From Porticoccaceae bacterium (lineage in GTDB: Bacteria; Pseudomonadota; Gammaproteobacteria; Pseudomonadales; Porticoccaceae), in the NCBI GenBank assembly GCA_029250825.1, contig JAQXEN010000077.1, positions 1 through 64,000 on the forward strand: a stretch of DNA of 64,000 nucleotides, in the 5' to 3' direction. Shown in pieces: positions 16,905 through 27,296 of the stretch. The notes beneath the pieces were generated by a model that was given only the letters and a program-made list of their open reading frames with translations, did no database searches and was not told the origin of the DNA. How positions within the stretch are numbered: the first letter of the stretch is position 1; every line of letters begins with the position of its first letter. The translations under genes were made by a program, and so were the position numbers.

Positions 16905-18166
16905 GATGCTTCAGCTGCGATTAAAAGAAGCAGAGATATCTGGGTGAGGGTGCCGCCCTCTGCAGCGTTCTGCAGGATCACGGATCCGCCAAAACGGGTC
17001 AGTGTGGCCTGGGATAAAAATAGACCCAAACCGAGACCACCAGCTTTATGGGTAACAAAGGGCTGCCCCAAGGTTCCTGCTTTCTCGGCATCCAGACCAG
17101 CGCCGAAGTCGCGGATATTAATCGTTGCAGTATCGGTATTCCAACTGATATTGATATCGACCTGTTCACTTGCATCCGCGGCATTGTTCAGTAGGTTGAG
17201 AATTGACTGGGCAATGGTGGGATGAAATATGGCACTAATATCCGGGCAATCAGTGAATTCAATACGGGTTTTTAGCAGCGGTCGCAGTAGTTGCCAGCGG
17301 GCCAAAATATTATCCAGGTAGAGTCGCACCGACTGCGCTTCGAGTTGATTAGACTGGGATTCTTCCGCGGTGGTAAGCAGCTGTTTGAGAGTGGTTTTAC
17401 ACTGTTCGATCTGCTGATTAAGCAGCACAACATCGGCCTGATTATCTGTGTCTAGCAGCATTTCATCGACAATCAGCTTCATGGTATTAAGCGGCGTGCC
17501 AAGCTCGTGAGCTGTGCCTGCAGCTAGGGTGCCAACCGCCAGTAGTTGCTCATCGCGAAGCTGAGCATCGCGACGCATGGCAATTTCCTGTTCCTGCTGT
17601 TTTAGGGTGGTGGCCATGCGGCTGATAAAGTAAATAATAATCGCAGCGCTGATAGCAAAGTTGGCCCACATTCCAAGAATATGCAAACTGTTATCCGCCA
17701 CCTGATGGTGCCCAGGTGCAATCGCACTGATGGCCACATAGTACTTTAATAATAGGCTGTAACAGAGCAGGGCTGCTGCTGCCAAAGCAATACTGTAAGG
17801 CCGTGTCAGAGTGATTGCGGCAATACTAATCGGTATCAGCATATAGGAGACAAAGGGATTGGAGGCGCCGCCACTAAAAAATAGCAGAATCGAAAAGAAC
17901 GCAATATCCGCAAGCAGGTGAATAAAAAATTCTGTATTCCCTATGGGCACAGGGCGCCGACTGCGCAGCCAAACAGCCGCGGTCAGAGAAGCGTAGACAC
18001 TGAGTACAAAGGCAATTTCAGCTACCGGCAGGCCAATCGGTTGTAGCCAGGTGAAAAATATCAGTGCCAGTATCTGACCGAGCAGGGCAACGCCGCGAAT
18101 CAAGCTGAGAACATATAAGTTCTCCCTGGTTGCGGCGCTGTTGTTATTCGGTTGGGCTTTTTGCAT
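16901..18166 (-). CDS. regB: RegB/PrrB-type redox sensor histidine kinase
   Basis: A 421-residue kinase. Six membrane helices fill the first 185 residues. The quinone-binding heptapeptide GGxxNPF of RegB is present as GGASNPF at 99-105. The H-box AGTAHELGTPLNTMKLIVDE places the phosphorylated His at 220, and a Cys at 256 in QIEQCKTTL lies where the redox-active Cys of RegB sits. The ATPase part has N, G1 and G2 boxes (LLNNAADASE, DFGAGL, GGLGLGLFL). It probably senses quinone redox state and signals to RegA. It overlaps regA and is followed upstream by the copper receptor gene, 13 bp away. Confidence 0.93.
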   Translation of the reverse strand: MQKAQPNNNSAATRENLYVLSLIRGVALLGQILALIFFTWLQPIGLPVAEIAFVLSVYASLTAAVWLRSRRPVPIGNTEFFIHLLADIAFFSILLFFSGGASNPFVSYMLIPISIAAITLTRPYSIALAAAALLCYSLLLKYYVAISAIAPGHHQVADNSLHILGMWANFAISAAIIIYFISRMATTLKQQEQEIAMRRDAQLRDEQLLAVGTLAAGTAHELGTPLNTMKLIVDEMLLDTDNQADVVLLNQQIEQCKTTLKQLLTTAEESQSNQLEAQSVRLYLDNILARWQLLRPLLKTRIEFTDCPDISAIFHPTIAQSILNLLNNAADASEQVDINISWNTDTATINIRDFGAGLDAEKAGTLGQPFVTHKAGGLGLGLFLSQATLTRFGGSVILQNAAEGGTLTQISLLLLIAAEAS

Positions 18167-18179
18167 AGGCCAAATGGTA

Positions 18180-20267
18180 CTAGAAATTTATCGCCATTGA
18201 GAGATAAAACGCACGGCCGAGACCGGGGATTGCTTCACCTATGGCAATATCACTGTCGCCGGCGCGATTGCGGCCACTCAAATGAGTGCTATAAAAGCGA
18301 TCAAAGAGATTTTTAACCCCGGAGCGCAGCTTAATGTTCTCCGTTGGAGACCAGTTGGCGCCCATATTAACAATGCCAAAACCACTAGATTGGGCTTCAT
18401 TGTTATAGCCGGCAACATGCTTTTGTCGGGCGTAAATCACCGACTCTAGCATCAGTTCAAGCGTCCCTTGATCCGGTTGGTAGCGTAGACTAAAACGACC
18501 ATTGGCCGGTGCAATACGATAGAGATCATCGGTGATATCAGTGCGCTTGCCACGCACATAGCTGACCACACCATCGGCTGACCAGTTGTGATTGATACGA
18601 TAATTCCAATTGGCATCGGCACCGTAGATCTCAGCATCGGTATTCTCATAGCGCAGGGCATCGGCTCCGCTCATCATATTGCTAACCATATTGGCGGTCA
18701 TATCCATGCTCGCGACACCCTGAATATAGTCATCGATCTGGCGATAAAAGATCTGTGGATAAATACTAAAGCCTTCAGTTTTTTTACTTAAACCAATACT
18801 GATCTCAGTGGCGGTTTCATTATTTAGCGCTAAGTTGCCCGTATAGCTGCGTCCATCGGCGAGGCCGGCGGTGATTGGCAGAGGTAGCCAGAGAAAGGTT
18901 TCCTGATAGGAAGGGGCGCGATTCTTAATCCCCAAATCGATGGTCAGGGCAGTCTCAGAGTCGAGGCTGCGATTTAACTTGAGCACCAGATCGGTGCTGC
19001 TGTAATCGAGCTTGCGGTCTGCCTGATTAAACTGCATGGCGAGCATATTGGCAGCACTGCCCATCATTCCCATCATGCCAGAAGAAGCTACTTCACCAGT
19101 CTCTAGCGTAGTGCGATTCTGCCTGATGCCAGCCTGATAACCCCAGTCGCCAATATCGCCATTGAGTTCCGCAAACAGACCGATGATATCCCGCTCAGTG
19201 CCATTGAAGTTAAGCAGTTGGAACATGGCGTTAGTGGGGTTGCTAATGGTGGAGTCATGGCTGCTGAGGTTGCCATCAGTCCCGATTTTTAATTCACCAA
19301 AGGCCAGTGGCAGCTGTGCGTTGAGGCTCCAGGAGAGATTGTCGGCGGTGGCCAAATTAGTTCGGTAACCCATCTCCATGGCCGGGGCAGTGCGCAGGCT
19401 AAAGTTGTTCATTGAGTGAGTGACATCCGCCGTGGCCAGCGACAGATTAATCCGTGCCTTATCCAGCTGGCTGTTCAGGGTCATGCCGGCAAGATCGCTT
19501 TCCACCGTGACAATATCCATGGCCAGCGCTGGGGTGCCACTGTTGCTAATATCCAACTGACCGGCAAATAGCGTCAACTCGGTGGCATCTGACTTCCAGG
19601 CATAGGCGAGATCGAAACGGTCGCGCTGATGCTGACTGCCGGCCACGGTTTTATTGTCGCCTGAATCAATATTATCACCCTCATTATGGGAGCTGAGCCA
19701 TGACAGCTTATGCTGATTATTGGCAAAAACTACCTGAGTATCAGCTCTCGACTGATTGCCGTTGTCGGTGAACTGGCCACTGGCAAAGCCACTGACTTCA
19801 AATGCTGTTTCGGCGCTAAAATCACCACGATTAAACTGCGCCACCATATGTCCGCCAATACTCTCCTGCGCTTCACTGACCGGGGTGATGCCGCGGTAGA
19901 CAGTCAACTCTTGGAGCAGGCCTGCAGGGGCATAGGCCAGTGGTGCGTCCATCGCATTGGGTCCTCCACTGAGAGTCGGTGCCTGGTCTAATTTCACTGA
20001 GACTCGATCGCCATACATACCGCGATACTGAGCGATGCCGGTGATCACACCATTGGTATTATTGTTGGCGCCGGGAATGCGTTTTAGCAGTTCGGCACTG
20101 TCTGGGCTGTGCAGGGGATTAGTGCGGGGAGAACCGCCTATTTGGCTTGCGAGAGGGAAGGCCTGAATAGTGATTTCTTGCATTGCTGGGCTGTGATCGG
20201 CCAGAGCCAAAGTGCCAGATAAGGCAGCCGCAAAGACGGCGACAGCAGAGATAGTTTTAACGTGCAT
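18180..20267 (-). CDS. TonB-dependent copper receptor, OprC/NosA-like
   Basis: A 695-residue outer-membrane receptor from the ATG at 20267, with signal peptide MHVKTISAVAVFAAALSGTLALA; a TTG-initiated extension to 20330 is unlikely. The plug domain has SPRTNPLHSPDSAELLKRIPG and the barrel ends in a Phe (AINF). Residues PSYQETFLWLPLPITAGLADGRSY match what I recall of the TonB-dependent copper receptor family. Two Met-rich loops, SSGMMGMMGSAANMLAMQF and MDMTANMVSNMMSG, are suited to copper binding. It is 13 bp from regB on the same strand, so receptor, kinase and regulator may form one transcript. Copper as ligand is inference. Confidence 0.8.
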   Translation of the reverse strand: MHVKTISAVAVFAAALSGTLALADHSPAMQEITIQAFPLASQIGGSPRTNPLHSPDSAELLKRIPGANNNTNGVITGIAQYRGMYGDRVSVKLDQAPTLSGGPNAMDAPLAYAPAGLLQELTVYRGITPVSEAQESIGGHMVAQFNRGDFSAETAFEVSGFASGQFTDNGNQSRADTQVVFANNQHKLSWLSSHNEGDNIDSGDNKTVAGSQHQRDRFDLAYAWKSDATELTLFAGQLDISNSGTPALAMDIVTVESDLAGMTLNSQLDKARINLSLATADVTHSMNNFSLRTAPAMEMGYRTNLATADNLSWSLNAQLPLAFGELKIGTDGNLSSHDSTISNPTNAMFQLLNFNGTERDIIGLFAELNGDIGDWGYQAGIRQNRTTLETGEVASSGMMGMMGSAANMLAMQFNQADRKLDYSSTDLVLKLNRSLDSETALTIDLGIKNRAPSYQETFLWLPLPITAGLADGRSYTGNLALNNETATEISIGLSKKTEGFSIYPQIFYRQIDDYIQGVASMDMTANMVSNMMSGADALRYENTDAEIYGADANWNYRINHNWSADGVVSYVRGKRTDITDDLYRIAPANGRFSLRYQPDQGTLELMLESVIYARQKHVAGYNNEAQSSGFGIVNMGANWSPTENIKLRSGVKNLFDRFYSTHLSGRNRAGDSDIAIGEAIPGLGRAFYLSMAINF

Positions 20268-20330
20268 ATTGAGAACCAGCGGGTGAATAAACAGAGGCGC
20301 AATTTTAGGCAGTTGGTCGCTGCCGAACAA

Positions 20331-20347
20331 TGTGACAAATTGTCGCA
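20331..20347 (-). promoter_or_regulatory. Candidate RegA-type operator upstream of the copper receptor
   Basis: TGTGACAAATTGTCGCA is a 17-bp near-perfect palindrome: 8-bp arms TGTGACAA and TTGTCGCA with one mismatch. The GTGAC-N5-GTCGC pattern resembles the GCGNC/GNCGC half-site arrangement reported for RegA/PrrA/RegR. It lies 64 bp before the receptor start. Confidence 0.5.
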
Positions 20348-20470
20348 GTCAGTTGTTTACTGTGGCCCTCAGGGCATGACTTCTGTTGTACCAGAGCCGA
20401 GATTACAGTTGGGGGAAAACCAAAAAGCGAGTACCATGCGCGACTGTTAACTTGCTTGCGAGCTGTAGTC

Positions 20471-20836
20471 ATGGAATCACTGTCTGAAGATCTTCAGGAA
20501 AACCTCGATCGCATGATCGTTGAGAGTCTGGAAACCGGTTGCGTCTGGGGATTAAAAGACGCGGATGACAATTGGGCACTGGTTGGCTCAACCGATAGCG
20601 ACACTATTGACGTTATTCCATTTTGGTCAAATCAAGAATTTGCTCAGGCTCTGTGCAATGGCGATTGGGATGTCTACACGCCGGTTGCCATTGATATGGA
20701 GGAGTTTCTCGACGATTGGCTGCCGGGCATGCACAGCGATGTGTTGATGGTCGGCGTCAACTGGACAGCGGATCTTGAAGGTCAGGAGATGGAGCCATTG
20801 GATCTGTTGGAAGAGTTTGAAGCAGAATTGGATTAG
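20471..20836 (+). CDS. DUF2750 family protein
   Basis: A 121-residue acidic protein from the ATG at 20471 (an upstream TTG frame starts at 20456). The order of motifs fits DUF2750: GCVWGLKDADDNWAL, VIPFWSNQEFAQALCNGDWDVYTPVAIDMEEFLDDWLPGM, and VGVNWTADLEGQEMEPLDLLEEFEAEL. It is cytoplasmic by composition and has no known function. It is transcribed divergently from the copper receptor and sits 8 bp before the DUF3581 gene, so the two are probably one transcript. Confidence 0.8.
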   Translation: MESLSEDLQENLDRMIVESLETGCVWGLKDADDNWALVGSTDSDTIDVIPFWSNQEFAQALCNGDWDVYTPVAIDMEEFLDDWLPGMHSDVLMVGVNWTADLEGQEMEPLDLLEEFEAELD

Positions 20837-20844
20837 AGATCAGT

Positions 20845-21561
20845 ATGTTCTTACAGCCGTTTTATACTCCAGATGAATCCGCCGCCAACCTTTCTATCAG
20901 TGCCGAGCAGGGCAGCGGCTTTGCCAAAACTATCAGCAATGACTTTAATCCGATTCACGATGTCGACAGCAAACGTTTCTGTGTGCCAGGGGATCTGCTA
21001 TTTGCCTTGGTATTAGAGCGTTATGGCCTTAGCCAGCAGATGCGCTTTGAGTTTTCCGGCATGGTCTCGGCGGATACGCCGCTGGTTTTTCCCCAGTCGC
21101 CAGCGCATCAGTTTGAGATTGCCGATGCCCGTGAAAAGACTTATCTAAAAGTATCCAGGACGGGTGATCAGCTTCAAGATCAGCAGGTGTTAGAAAGTTT
21201 GATTAAAAACTATGTGTTGTTTTCGGGGCAAAATTTCCCCCATATTCTGGTGCCATTAATGGCCGAAAAAAATGTCATGATCAATCCCCAGCGACCGCTG
21301 GTGATCTATGAGTCTATGTCATTGCAGTTGGATACTCTGGCGTTGCAACAGCCCAGTGTTGAACTGGCGGGTACCAGTCTCGAGGTGGATGGCAAGCGCG
21401 GCAATGCCGAATTTAAGTTTAATCTGACGGACGCCGGCAAGATCGTTGGCACCGGTGTGAAAACGTTGATTCTCAGTGGCCTGCGTGAATATCAGCAACA
21501 AGCCATTGATCTTATGGTTTTAACTTATCTGGATAATCAGGCCCGTCACAGTCAAGCCTGA
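20845..21561 (+). CDS. DUF3581 family protein
   Basis: A 238-residue protein matching the DUF3581 layout. The N-terminal half contains NDFNPIHDVDSKRFCVPGDLLFALVLERYGL, which resembles the active-site helix region of hotdog-fold dehydratases (a catalytic His is present in NPIHD). The C-terminal half (LEVDGKRGNAEFKFNLTDAGKIVGTGVKTLILSGLREY) looks like a second hotdog-like repeat. The biochemical role is not known. It follows the DUF2750 gene closely and converges on uvrA with 36 bp between stops. Confidence 0.78.
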   Translation: MFLQPFYTPDESAANLSISAEQGSGFAKTISNDFNPIHDVDSKRFCVPGDLLFALVLERYGLSQQMRFEFSGMVSADTPLVFPQSPAHQFEIADAREKTYLKVSRTGDQLQDQQVLESLIKNYVLFSGQNFPHILVPLMAEKNVMINPQRPLVIYESMSLQLDTLALQQPSVELAGTSLEVDGKRGNAEFKFNLTDAGKIVGTGVKTLILSGLREYQQQAIDLMVLTYLDNQARHSQA

Positions 21562-21598
21562 TGGGTTCTCGGTATTTAAGCCGGGCAGGGCAGAGGCC

Positions 21599-24433
21599 TT
21601 ATGCCAGGGCTTTCGACTTGAGCATGTCCTTTAAGAAATGACCGGTGTGTGAGCCTTTGATTGTCGATACTGTCTCCGGTGTTCCCTCGGCAATAATCAT
21701 TCCGCCCCCAGAACCCCCTTCAGGGCCCAGATCCACAATCCAATCTGCCGTCTTAATCACATCCAGATTATGCTCAATCACCACCATAGTATTGCCCTGA
21801 TCCCGAAGTCTATGGAGTACCGCAAGCAGCTGCTCTATATCGTGGAAGTGCAGGCCGGTGGTTGGCTCATCGAGAATATACAGGGTCTTGCCAGTATCCC
21901 GTTTGGAGAGTTCTTTTGATAACTTGATACGCTGGGCTTCACCACCGGATAGGGTGGTCGCCGACTGGCCCAGTTTGATATAGGAGAGGCCCACATCCAT
22001 AAGGGTTTGCAGCTTGCGGGCTACGGCGGGAATCGGGTCAAAAAATACTCGAGCATCTTCTACGGTCATATCCAAAACCTGATGAATATTTTTGCCTTTA
22101 AAGTGGATGTCGAGGGTTTCGCGGTTATAGCGCTTGCTCTTGCACACATCACAGGGCACATAGATATCCGGCAGGAAGTGCATCTCAACCTTGGTTACGC
22201 CATCACCCTGACAGGCTTCACAGCGACCGCCTTTAACATTAAAGCTAAAGCGCCCGGGATTGTAGCCCCGTGAGCGGGCTTCCTGAGTGGCGGCAAACAA
22301 TTCGCGAATGGGCGTAAAAATACCGGTGTAGGTGGCTGGGTTTGAGCGCGGTGTACGACCGATGGGGCTCTGATCTATATCGATGCACTTATCGAGATGA
22401 TTGAGACCGGTAATTGTATCGTGGGCGGCAGACTTTAATGTGGTTGCCTTGTTAAGGGCCACCGCTGCAGCGGGATAGAGAGTGCCATTGATCAGTGTCG
22501 ATTTGCCGGAGCCGGAAACGCCGGTAATGCAGGTAAACAAACCAATAGGAATCTGCAGATCGACATTTTTTAGGTTATTGCCACAGGCACCGGTGACATC
22601 GATAAACTTGCCCTTGGGTTGATTGCGTTTGGCCGGCACTTTGATGCCGCGGACGCCGGACAAAAACTGACCAGTGACCGAATTGGGATTGTCGTGAATC
22701 TGCTTTGCAGTGCCTTCGGCAACCACTTCACCACCATGAACACCGGCACCTGGGCCGATATCGACAATATAGTCAGCGGCGGCAATTGCCTCTTCATCAT
22801 GTTCAACAACAATCACGGTATTGCCGAGGTCGCGCAGGCGCACCAAGGTTTTTAGTAGCCGTTCATTGTCCCGCTGGTGCAGACCGATGGAGGGTTCATC
22901 GAGGATATACATCACCCCAACCAGACCAGCGCCAATCTGACTGGCTAGACGAATACGCTGAGCCTCACCACCGGAGAGAGTGTCGGCGCTGCGGTTTAGT
23001 GACAGATAGTTGAGTCCAACATCCACCAAAAAGCGGAAGCGCTGGCTAATTTCTTTAATAATCTTTTCGGCAATTTCACCCTGACGACCTTCTAGCTCGA
23101 TGTTATCGAAGTAATCACAGCAGTCTCCCACTGGCATGCTGACAATATCTTCAATGCGTTGGTTGTCGATAAATACATGTCGAGCTGACTTGCGCAGTCG
23201 TGTGCCATCGCACTCCGGGCAGTGGGAGCTGGTCATATACTTGCCCAGCTCTTCCCGCACTGAGCCTGACTCAGTTTCTCGGAAGCGGCGCTCCATGTTA
23301 TTGATCACACCCTCAAAGGTATGTTCACGGCGAAACATGGTGCCGCGGTCATTTACATAGCTAAAGGTGATCTCTTCTTTGCCACTGCCATAGAGGATTT
23401 TATTGCGATGGTCTGCACTCAAGGCTTCCCAGGGCGAATCTATATCAAAATCATAATGAGCCGCCAGCGAGATGAGCATATTGTAGTAATACAGTGTGCG
23501 GCGATCCCAGCCGCGGATCGCGCCCTCAGAAATGGAGGCCTCTGGATGTTGCACTACCCGATCAATATCAAAAAATTGATGCATACCCAAACCATCACAG
23601 GTAGGACAAGCGCCCACCGGATTGTTAAAGGAAAACAATCGCGGCTCCAGCTCATTTAAGCTGTAATTACACACCGAACAGGCAAATTTGGCCGAGAACA
23701 TCTGATCCGGTTCATCGCTGTCCATAAAGCTAATGCCGGCAAGTCCCTCAGCCAGTGTCAGGGCAGTTTCAAAAGATTCCGCTAGGCGGATTCCGATATC
23801 CGCTTTTACTTTAAAGCGATCGACTACCACTTCAATATCGTGTTTTTGCTTTTTATTGAGTGCTGGGGCCTCGTCTAAATCACAGACCAAACCATCGATT
23901 CTGGCGCGGATAAAACCCTGTCTGCGCAGACTCTCAAAAAGATGCAGATGCTCGCCCTTGCGGCCTTTAACAATCGGTGCCAAGAGCATTAGCTTGGTGT
24001 TCTCCGGCATCGCCAATACTTGGTCGACCATCTGGCTGACGGTCTGGGCTTTTAGAGGCTGATTGTGCTCCGGACAGCGGGGCTCGCCAGCGCGGGCAAA
24101 CAATAGGCGCAGGTAGTCATAGATCTCGGTGATCGTGCCCACCGTTGAACGGGGATTGTGCGAGGTGGATTTTTGCTCAATGGAGATCGCTGGAGAGAGT
24201 CCCTCAATATGATCCACATCGGGCTTTTCCATCATCGACAAAAATTGACGGGCGTAGGTCGAGAGGGATTCTACGTAGCGACGCTGACCCTCAGCGTAGA
24301 GAGTATCAAAGGCCAAAGAGGACTTGCCGGACCCGGACAGGCCAGTAATCACGACTAATTTATCCCGTGGAATATCAAGATCAATATTTTTGAGATTGTG
24401 TGTGCGGGCGCCGCGTACCTGAATGGTATCCAT
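21599..24433 (-). CDS. uvrA: Excinuclease ABC subunit A
   Basis: A 944-residue ABC-type ATPase that detects bulky DNA lesions in nucleotide excision repair. Both nucleotide-binding halves are present: Walker [14 protein letters not shown] near residue 31 and [13 protein letters not shown] near residue 640, with two ABC signatures (LSGGEAQRI). Two zinc fingers are visible, CSVCNY...CPTC around 250-280 and [27 protein letters not shown] near 740. It is divergent from the MFS gene. I saw no clear LexA box (CTGT-N8-ACAG) in the 226-bp spacer, so SOS control is not evident. Confidence 0.98.
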   Translation of the reverse strand: MDTIQVRGARTHNLKNIDLDIPRDKLVVITGLSGSGKSSLAFDTLYAEGQRRYVESLSTYARQFLSMMEKPDVDHIEGLSPAISIEQKSTSHNPRSTVGTITEIYDYLRLLFARAGEPRCPEHNQPLKAQTVSQMVDQVLAMPENTKLMLLAPIVKGRKGEHLHLFESLRRQGFIRARIDGLVCDLDEAPALNKKQKHDIEVVVDRFKVKADIGIRLAESFETALTLAEGLAGISFMDSDEPDQMFSAKFACSVCNYSLNELEPRLFSFNNPVGACPTCDGLGMHQFFDIDRVVQHPEASISEGAIRGWDRRTLYYYNMLISLAAHYDFDIDSPWEALSADHRNKILYGSGKEEITFSYVNDRGTMFRREHTFEGVINNMERRFRETESGSVREELGKYMTSSHCPECDGTRLRKSARHVFIDNQRIEDIVSMPVGDCCDYFDNIELEGRQGEIAEKIIKEISQRFRFLVDVGLNYLSLNRSADTLSGGEAQRIRLASQIGAGLVGVMYILDEPSIGLHQRDNERLLKTLVRLRDLGNTVIVVEHDEEAIAAADYIVDIGPGAGVHGGEVVAEGTAKQIHDNPNSVTGQFLSGVRGIKVPAKRNQPKGKFIDVTGACGNNLKNVDLQIPIGLFTCITGVSGSGKSTLINGTLYPAAAVALNKATTLKSAAHDTITGLNHLDKCIDIDQSPIGRTPRSNPATYTGIFTPIRELFAATQEARSRGYNPGRFSFNVKGGRCEACQGDGVTKVEMHFLPDIYVPCDVCKSKRYNRETLDIHFKGKNIHQVLDMTVEDARVFFDPIPAVARKLQTLMDVGLSYIKLGQSATTLSGGEAQRIKLSKELSKRDTGKTLYILDEPTTGLHFHDIEQLLAVLHRLRDQGNTMVVIEHNLDVIKTADWIVDLGPEGGSGGGMIIAEGTPETVSTIKGSHTGHFLKDMLKSKALA

Positions 24434-24659
24434 TGAGACTTCTTTTGGTTGTGTTAAACGATCGATTATAGAGTGCTGTTGGTGCGCTCGGCAAAGTGAA
24501 TCTGTAAATTACTAAAACTATTACGAATAGGCCGCGGCGACAGACTGCAATAGCCGCAAAAAAGTTTCTTAGAATCTTGTCGCTAGGGATCGAAATTAGA
24601 CCGTGCACTGTGCCCCAGCGCTGTTAAGATACGCAACTTATTAATGGCCTGAAACTGAC

Positions 24660-26018
24660 TTGATTAATTCCTCCTTATTTTCCCCTCTAGAGAAGCGCGC
24701 GGTGGCCTCACTGGCCAGCCTTTATGGCTTTAGAATGCTCGGCCTATTTATGGTGCTGCCGATACTCGCCCTCTACATGGATGACTATCCGGGTTCCAGC
24801 CCTCTATTGCTCGGCATTACGCTTGGAATCTATGGCCTCACTCAGGCGGCATTGCAAATTCCCCTGGGACTGCTGTCCGACAAAATAGGTCGCAGACCAG
24901 TGATTATTGGAGGGCTGTTAGTTTTTGTTGCGGGCAGTTTGGTGGCCGCAGCTGCGGAGACTACGACAGCGTTGATTGTCGGTCGAGCTATTCAGGGGGC
25001 AGGTGCTATCGCCAGCACATTGATGGCCCTGGTCAGTGATCTCACCAGCGAGGAGAATCGCACCAAGGCTATGGCAACCATTGGCGCCAGTATCGGCATG
25101 TCCTTTATCTTGGCCATGATCGCAGGTCCCTTGATCGCCTCGGCACTGGGATTGCCCGGCGTGTTTTGGGTCACCGCAGGTCTCGGTTGTCTGGGTATTG
25201 TTATCTTTATGCGCTGGGTGCCAAAAGCGCTATCGGTGCAACGCAACCGTGAAGCCGAGACAGATTTGCAACAGATTAGCGGTCTCTTAAAAAATCCCAA
25301 TTTGCTGCGTCTTAACCTTGGGGTTTTTGCTCTGCACCTGATTTTAATGGCAGCCTTTGTGGTGATTCCCAAGCTGCTTGCAGAAGAACTGGGGGTGGTG
25401 GGAGATGATCTCTGGTGGGTCTATCTGTTGCTGCTGGGGGGTGGCTTTGTGGCCATGTTGCCAGCGATGATTGCCGGTGAAAAATTGCAGCGCCAAAAAC
25501 TCAGTTTCACCGCCGCCGTTGCCTGCGTGACCATGGCTATGTTGCTGCTGGCTCTGATTAGAAGTCCATTGCTGATCTCGATTATGTTGCTACTATTTTT
25601 TGCTGCGTTTAATCTTCTAGAGGCGTCTCTGCCCTCATGGTTGAGCAAAGTCTGTCCCGCTGGGCAGAAGGGCACGGCGATGGGGATCTATTCCACCAGT
25701 CAATTTTTCGGTGCCTTTGTCGGCGGTGTGCTGGGTGGCTGGAGTTTGCAGCAGTTTGGTGTCGATAGTTTATTCTTACTTCTAGCCGCGATTGGCTTCG
25801 TCTGGTGGCTTGCGGCGCTGGGCTTGGAAGCTCCGAAAGCATTGCAAACTGTGGTTCTAAATACGGGTGATATGGCGCATGAGGATTTTGCGAAATTAAT
25901 CTTAAATGTTACCGGCGTAGAGGATATACTCGTGGTTCGAGGTGAACAGCTGGCTTATGCCAAAGTGAACAAGAAGACCGTGGATATGTCCGGTCTAAAG
26001 CCTTACTTTAATCGATAA
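24660..26018 (+). CDS. MFS transporter with YajR-like C-terminal domain
   Basis: A 452-residue major facilitator with 12 predicted helices. The MFS motif between helices 2 and 3 is present ([11 protein letters not shown]), and the second-half equivalent is degenerate. After the last helix comes a soluble tail, [47 protein letters not shown], which looks like the small ferredoxin-like domain of YajR. Order uvrA (divergent) - MFS - ssb is the same as in Pseudomonas. The start is TTG at 24660 with a poor ribosome binding site. Substrate unknown. Confidence 0.88.
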   Translation: MINSSLFSPLEKRAVASLASLYGFRMLGLFMVLPILALYMDDYPGSSPLLLGITLGIYGLTQAALQIPLGLLSDKIGRRPVIIGGLLVFVAGSLVAAAAETTTALIVGRAIQGAGAIASTLMALVSDLTSEENRTKAMATIGASIGMSFILAMIAGPLIASALGLPGVFWVTAGLGCLGIVIFMRWVPKALSVQRNREAETDLQQISGLLKNPNLLRLNLGVFALHLILMAAFVVIPKLLAEELGVVGDDLWWVYLLLLGGGFVAMLPAMIAGEKLQRQKLSFTAAVACVTMAMLLLALIRSPLLISIMLLLFFAAFNLLEASLPSWLSKVCPAGQKGTAMGIYSTSQFFGAFVGGVLGGWSLQQFGVDSLFLLLAAIGFVWWLAALGLEAPKALQTVVLNTGDMAHEDFAKLILNVTGVEDILVVRGEQLAYAKVNKKTVDMSGLKPYFNR

Positions 26019-26034
26019 TGAACAGGGGAAGAAA

Positions 26035-26547
26035 ATGGCGCGCGGAATTAATAAAGTAATAATAGTAGGTAACTGTGGTCAAGACCCGGAGACTCGCTAT
26101 TTGCCTTCAGGCGGTGCTGTCACCAATATAAGCCTGGCGACATCAGAATCTTGGAAGGACAAAAATACCGGTGAGCAGCAAGAGCGTACAGAGTGGCACA
26201 AGGTGGTATTTTACAATCGTCTCGGCGAAATTGCCGGCGAGTATTTAAAGAAAGGCTCCAAGGTCTATGTTGAAGGCTCTCTGCGCACCCGCAAGTGGCA
26301 GGGGCAAGATGGTTCCGATCGCTACACTACAGAAGTTATCGCCAATGAAATGCAGATGCTCGACAGTCGCGGTGGTCAGGAAGGTGGCGGTGGTGGTGGA
26401 TATCAGCAAAATCGTCCACAGCAGAATCAGGGTCAGCAAAACCAGGGCCAGATGCAAAATCAAGGTCAGCAGCAAAATCACAATCCGGCTCCCAAGCCAC
26501 AAGCGCCACAGGGTATGGAAACCTTTGATGACGATATTCCGTTCTAG
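26035..26547 (+). CDS. ssb: Single-stranded DNA-binding protein
   Basis: A 170-residue SSB. The OB-fold domain runs from residue 1 to about 115 ([40 protein letters not shown]). A Gly-rich then Gln/Asn-rich linker ([21 protein letters not shown]...) follows, and the conserved acidic tip [10 protein letters not shown] ends the protein; the tip recruits repair and replication partners. The ATG has an AGGGGAAGAA site and lies 16 bp after the MFS gene, likely with shared transcription. Confidence 0.98.
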   Translation: MARGINKVIIVGNCGQDPETRYLPSGGAVTNISLATSESWKDKNTGEQQERTEWHKVVFYNRLGEIAGEYLKKGSKVYVEGSLRTRKWQGQDGSDRYTTEVIANEMQMLDSRGGQEGGGGGGYQQNRPQQNQGQQNQGQMQNQGQQQNHNPAPKPQAPQGMETFDDDIPF

Positions 26548-26636
26548 AGTCAACGCGCTGTTAAGCAAAATTATTTAGATTTCCTTAACACTGACATTTA
26601 AATGTCACTGTTAAAACTTACTATTACGAGGTTGTT

Positions 26637-27113
26637 ATGACGATTCAAGTTGGCGATAAAATCCCCGAAGGCATGTTTACTGTAATGGGCGCAGAAGGTC
26701 CTACTGGTGTTAGCACTGCTGATATTTTCACTGGCAAAAAAGTTGTACTATTTGCTGTTCCCGGTGCTTTCACACCGACCTGTTCTGCGGCACATCTGCC
26801 GGGTTTTGTTGTCCATGTTGACGATATTAAAGCCAAAGGCGTTGATACCGTAGCCTGCATGTCAGTGAACGATGTATTTGTTATGCACGCTTGGGGCCAG
26901 TCTGCCAATGCTGAACATCTAATGATGTTGGCCGATGGCAATGCGACTTTTACTGAAGCTCTGGGTCTGGTATTGGACGGCAGTGGTTTTGGTATGGGCA
27001 CTCGCAGTCAGCGTTTCGCTATGATTGTCGATGACGGTGTGGTGAGCTTGCTGAATGTTGATGCTGGGGCGCTAGAAGCCTCAAGTGCAGAGGCGATTTT
27101 AGCGGCCTTGTAA
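26637..27113 (+). CDS. Peroxiredoxin, Prx5/AhpC-TSA type
   Basis: A 158-residue thiol peroxidase. The peroxidatic Cys49 is in VPGAFTPTCSAAHLPGF, the Prx5 signature. A second Cys at 74 (TVACMS) may or may not be the resolving Cys. The C-terminal part VSLLNVDAGALEASSAEAILAAL is typical. It reduces hydrogen peroxide or alkyl peroxides with thioredoxin or glutathione. It has its own ribosome binding site (ACGAGG) and a strong terminator after it, so it looks monocistronic. Confidence 0.93.
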   Translation: MTIQVGDKIPEGMFTVMGAEGPTGVSTADIFTGKKVVLFAVPGAFTPTCSAAHLPGFVVHVDDIKAKGVDTVACMSVNDVFVMHAWGQSANAEHLMMLADGNATFTEALGLVLDGSGFGMGTRSQRFAMIVDDGVVSLLNVDAGALEASSAEAILAAL

Positions 27114-27132
27114 TTTGCTCTAAGATCCTTCG

Positions 27133-27165
27133 AAAAGGGAGCTGTTAAGTCAGCTCCCTTTTTTG
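27133..27165 (+). terminator. Rho-independent terminator of the peroxiredoxin gene
   Basis: AAAAGGGAGCTG (27133-27144) and CAGCTCCCTTTT (27151-27162) form a perfect 12-bp stem with a 6-nt loop, then TT. Confidence 0.93.
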
Positions 27166-27296
27166 TGTCTGGTGGTTTCTAATTATGCTGTGTCCCTATC
27201 AGGTGTTGGGGTTCCACTTATCCAAGATCACGGCCCGGGATTTCACTCGAATTCAATTGACCTTATGTCTTTTGAATCTTTCGGTATAGTTTAAGG

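Noticed and set aside
24434-24659. LexA box for uvrA
   Set aside because: No CTGT-N8-ACAG or close variant in the spacer.
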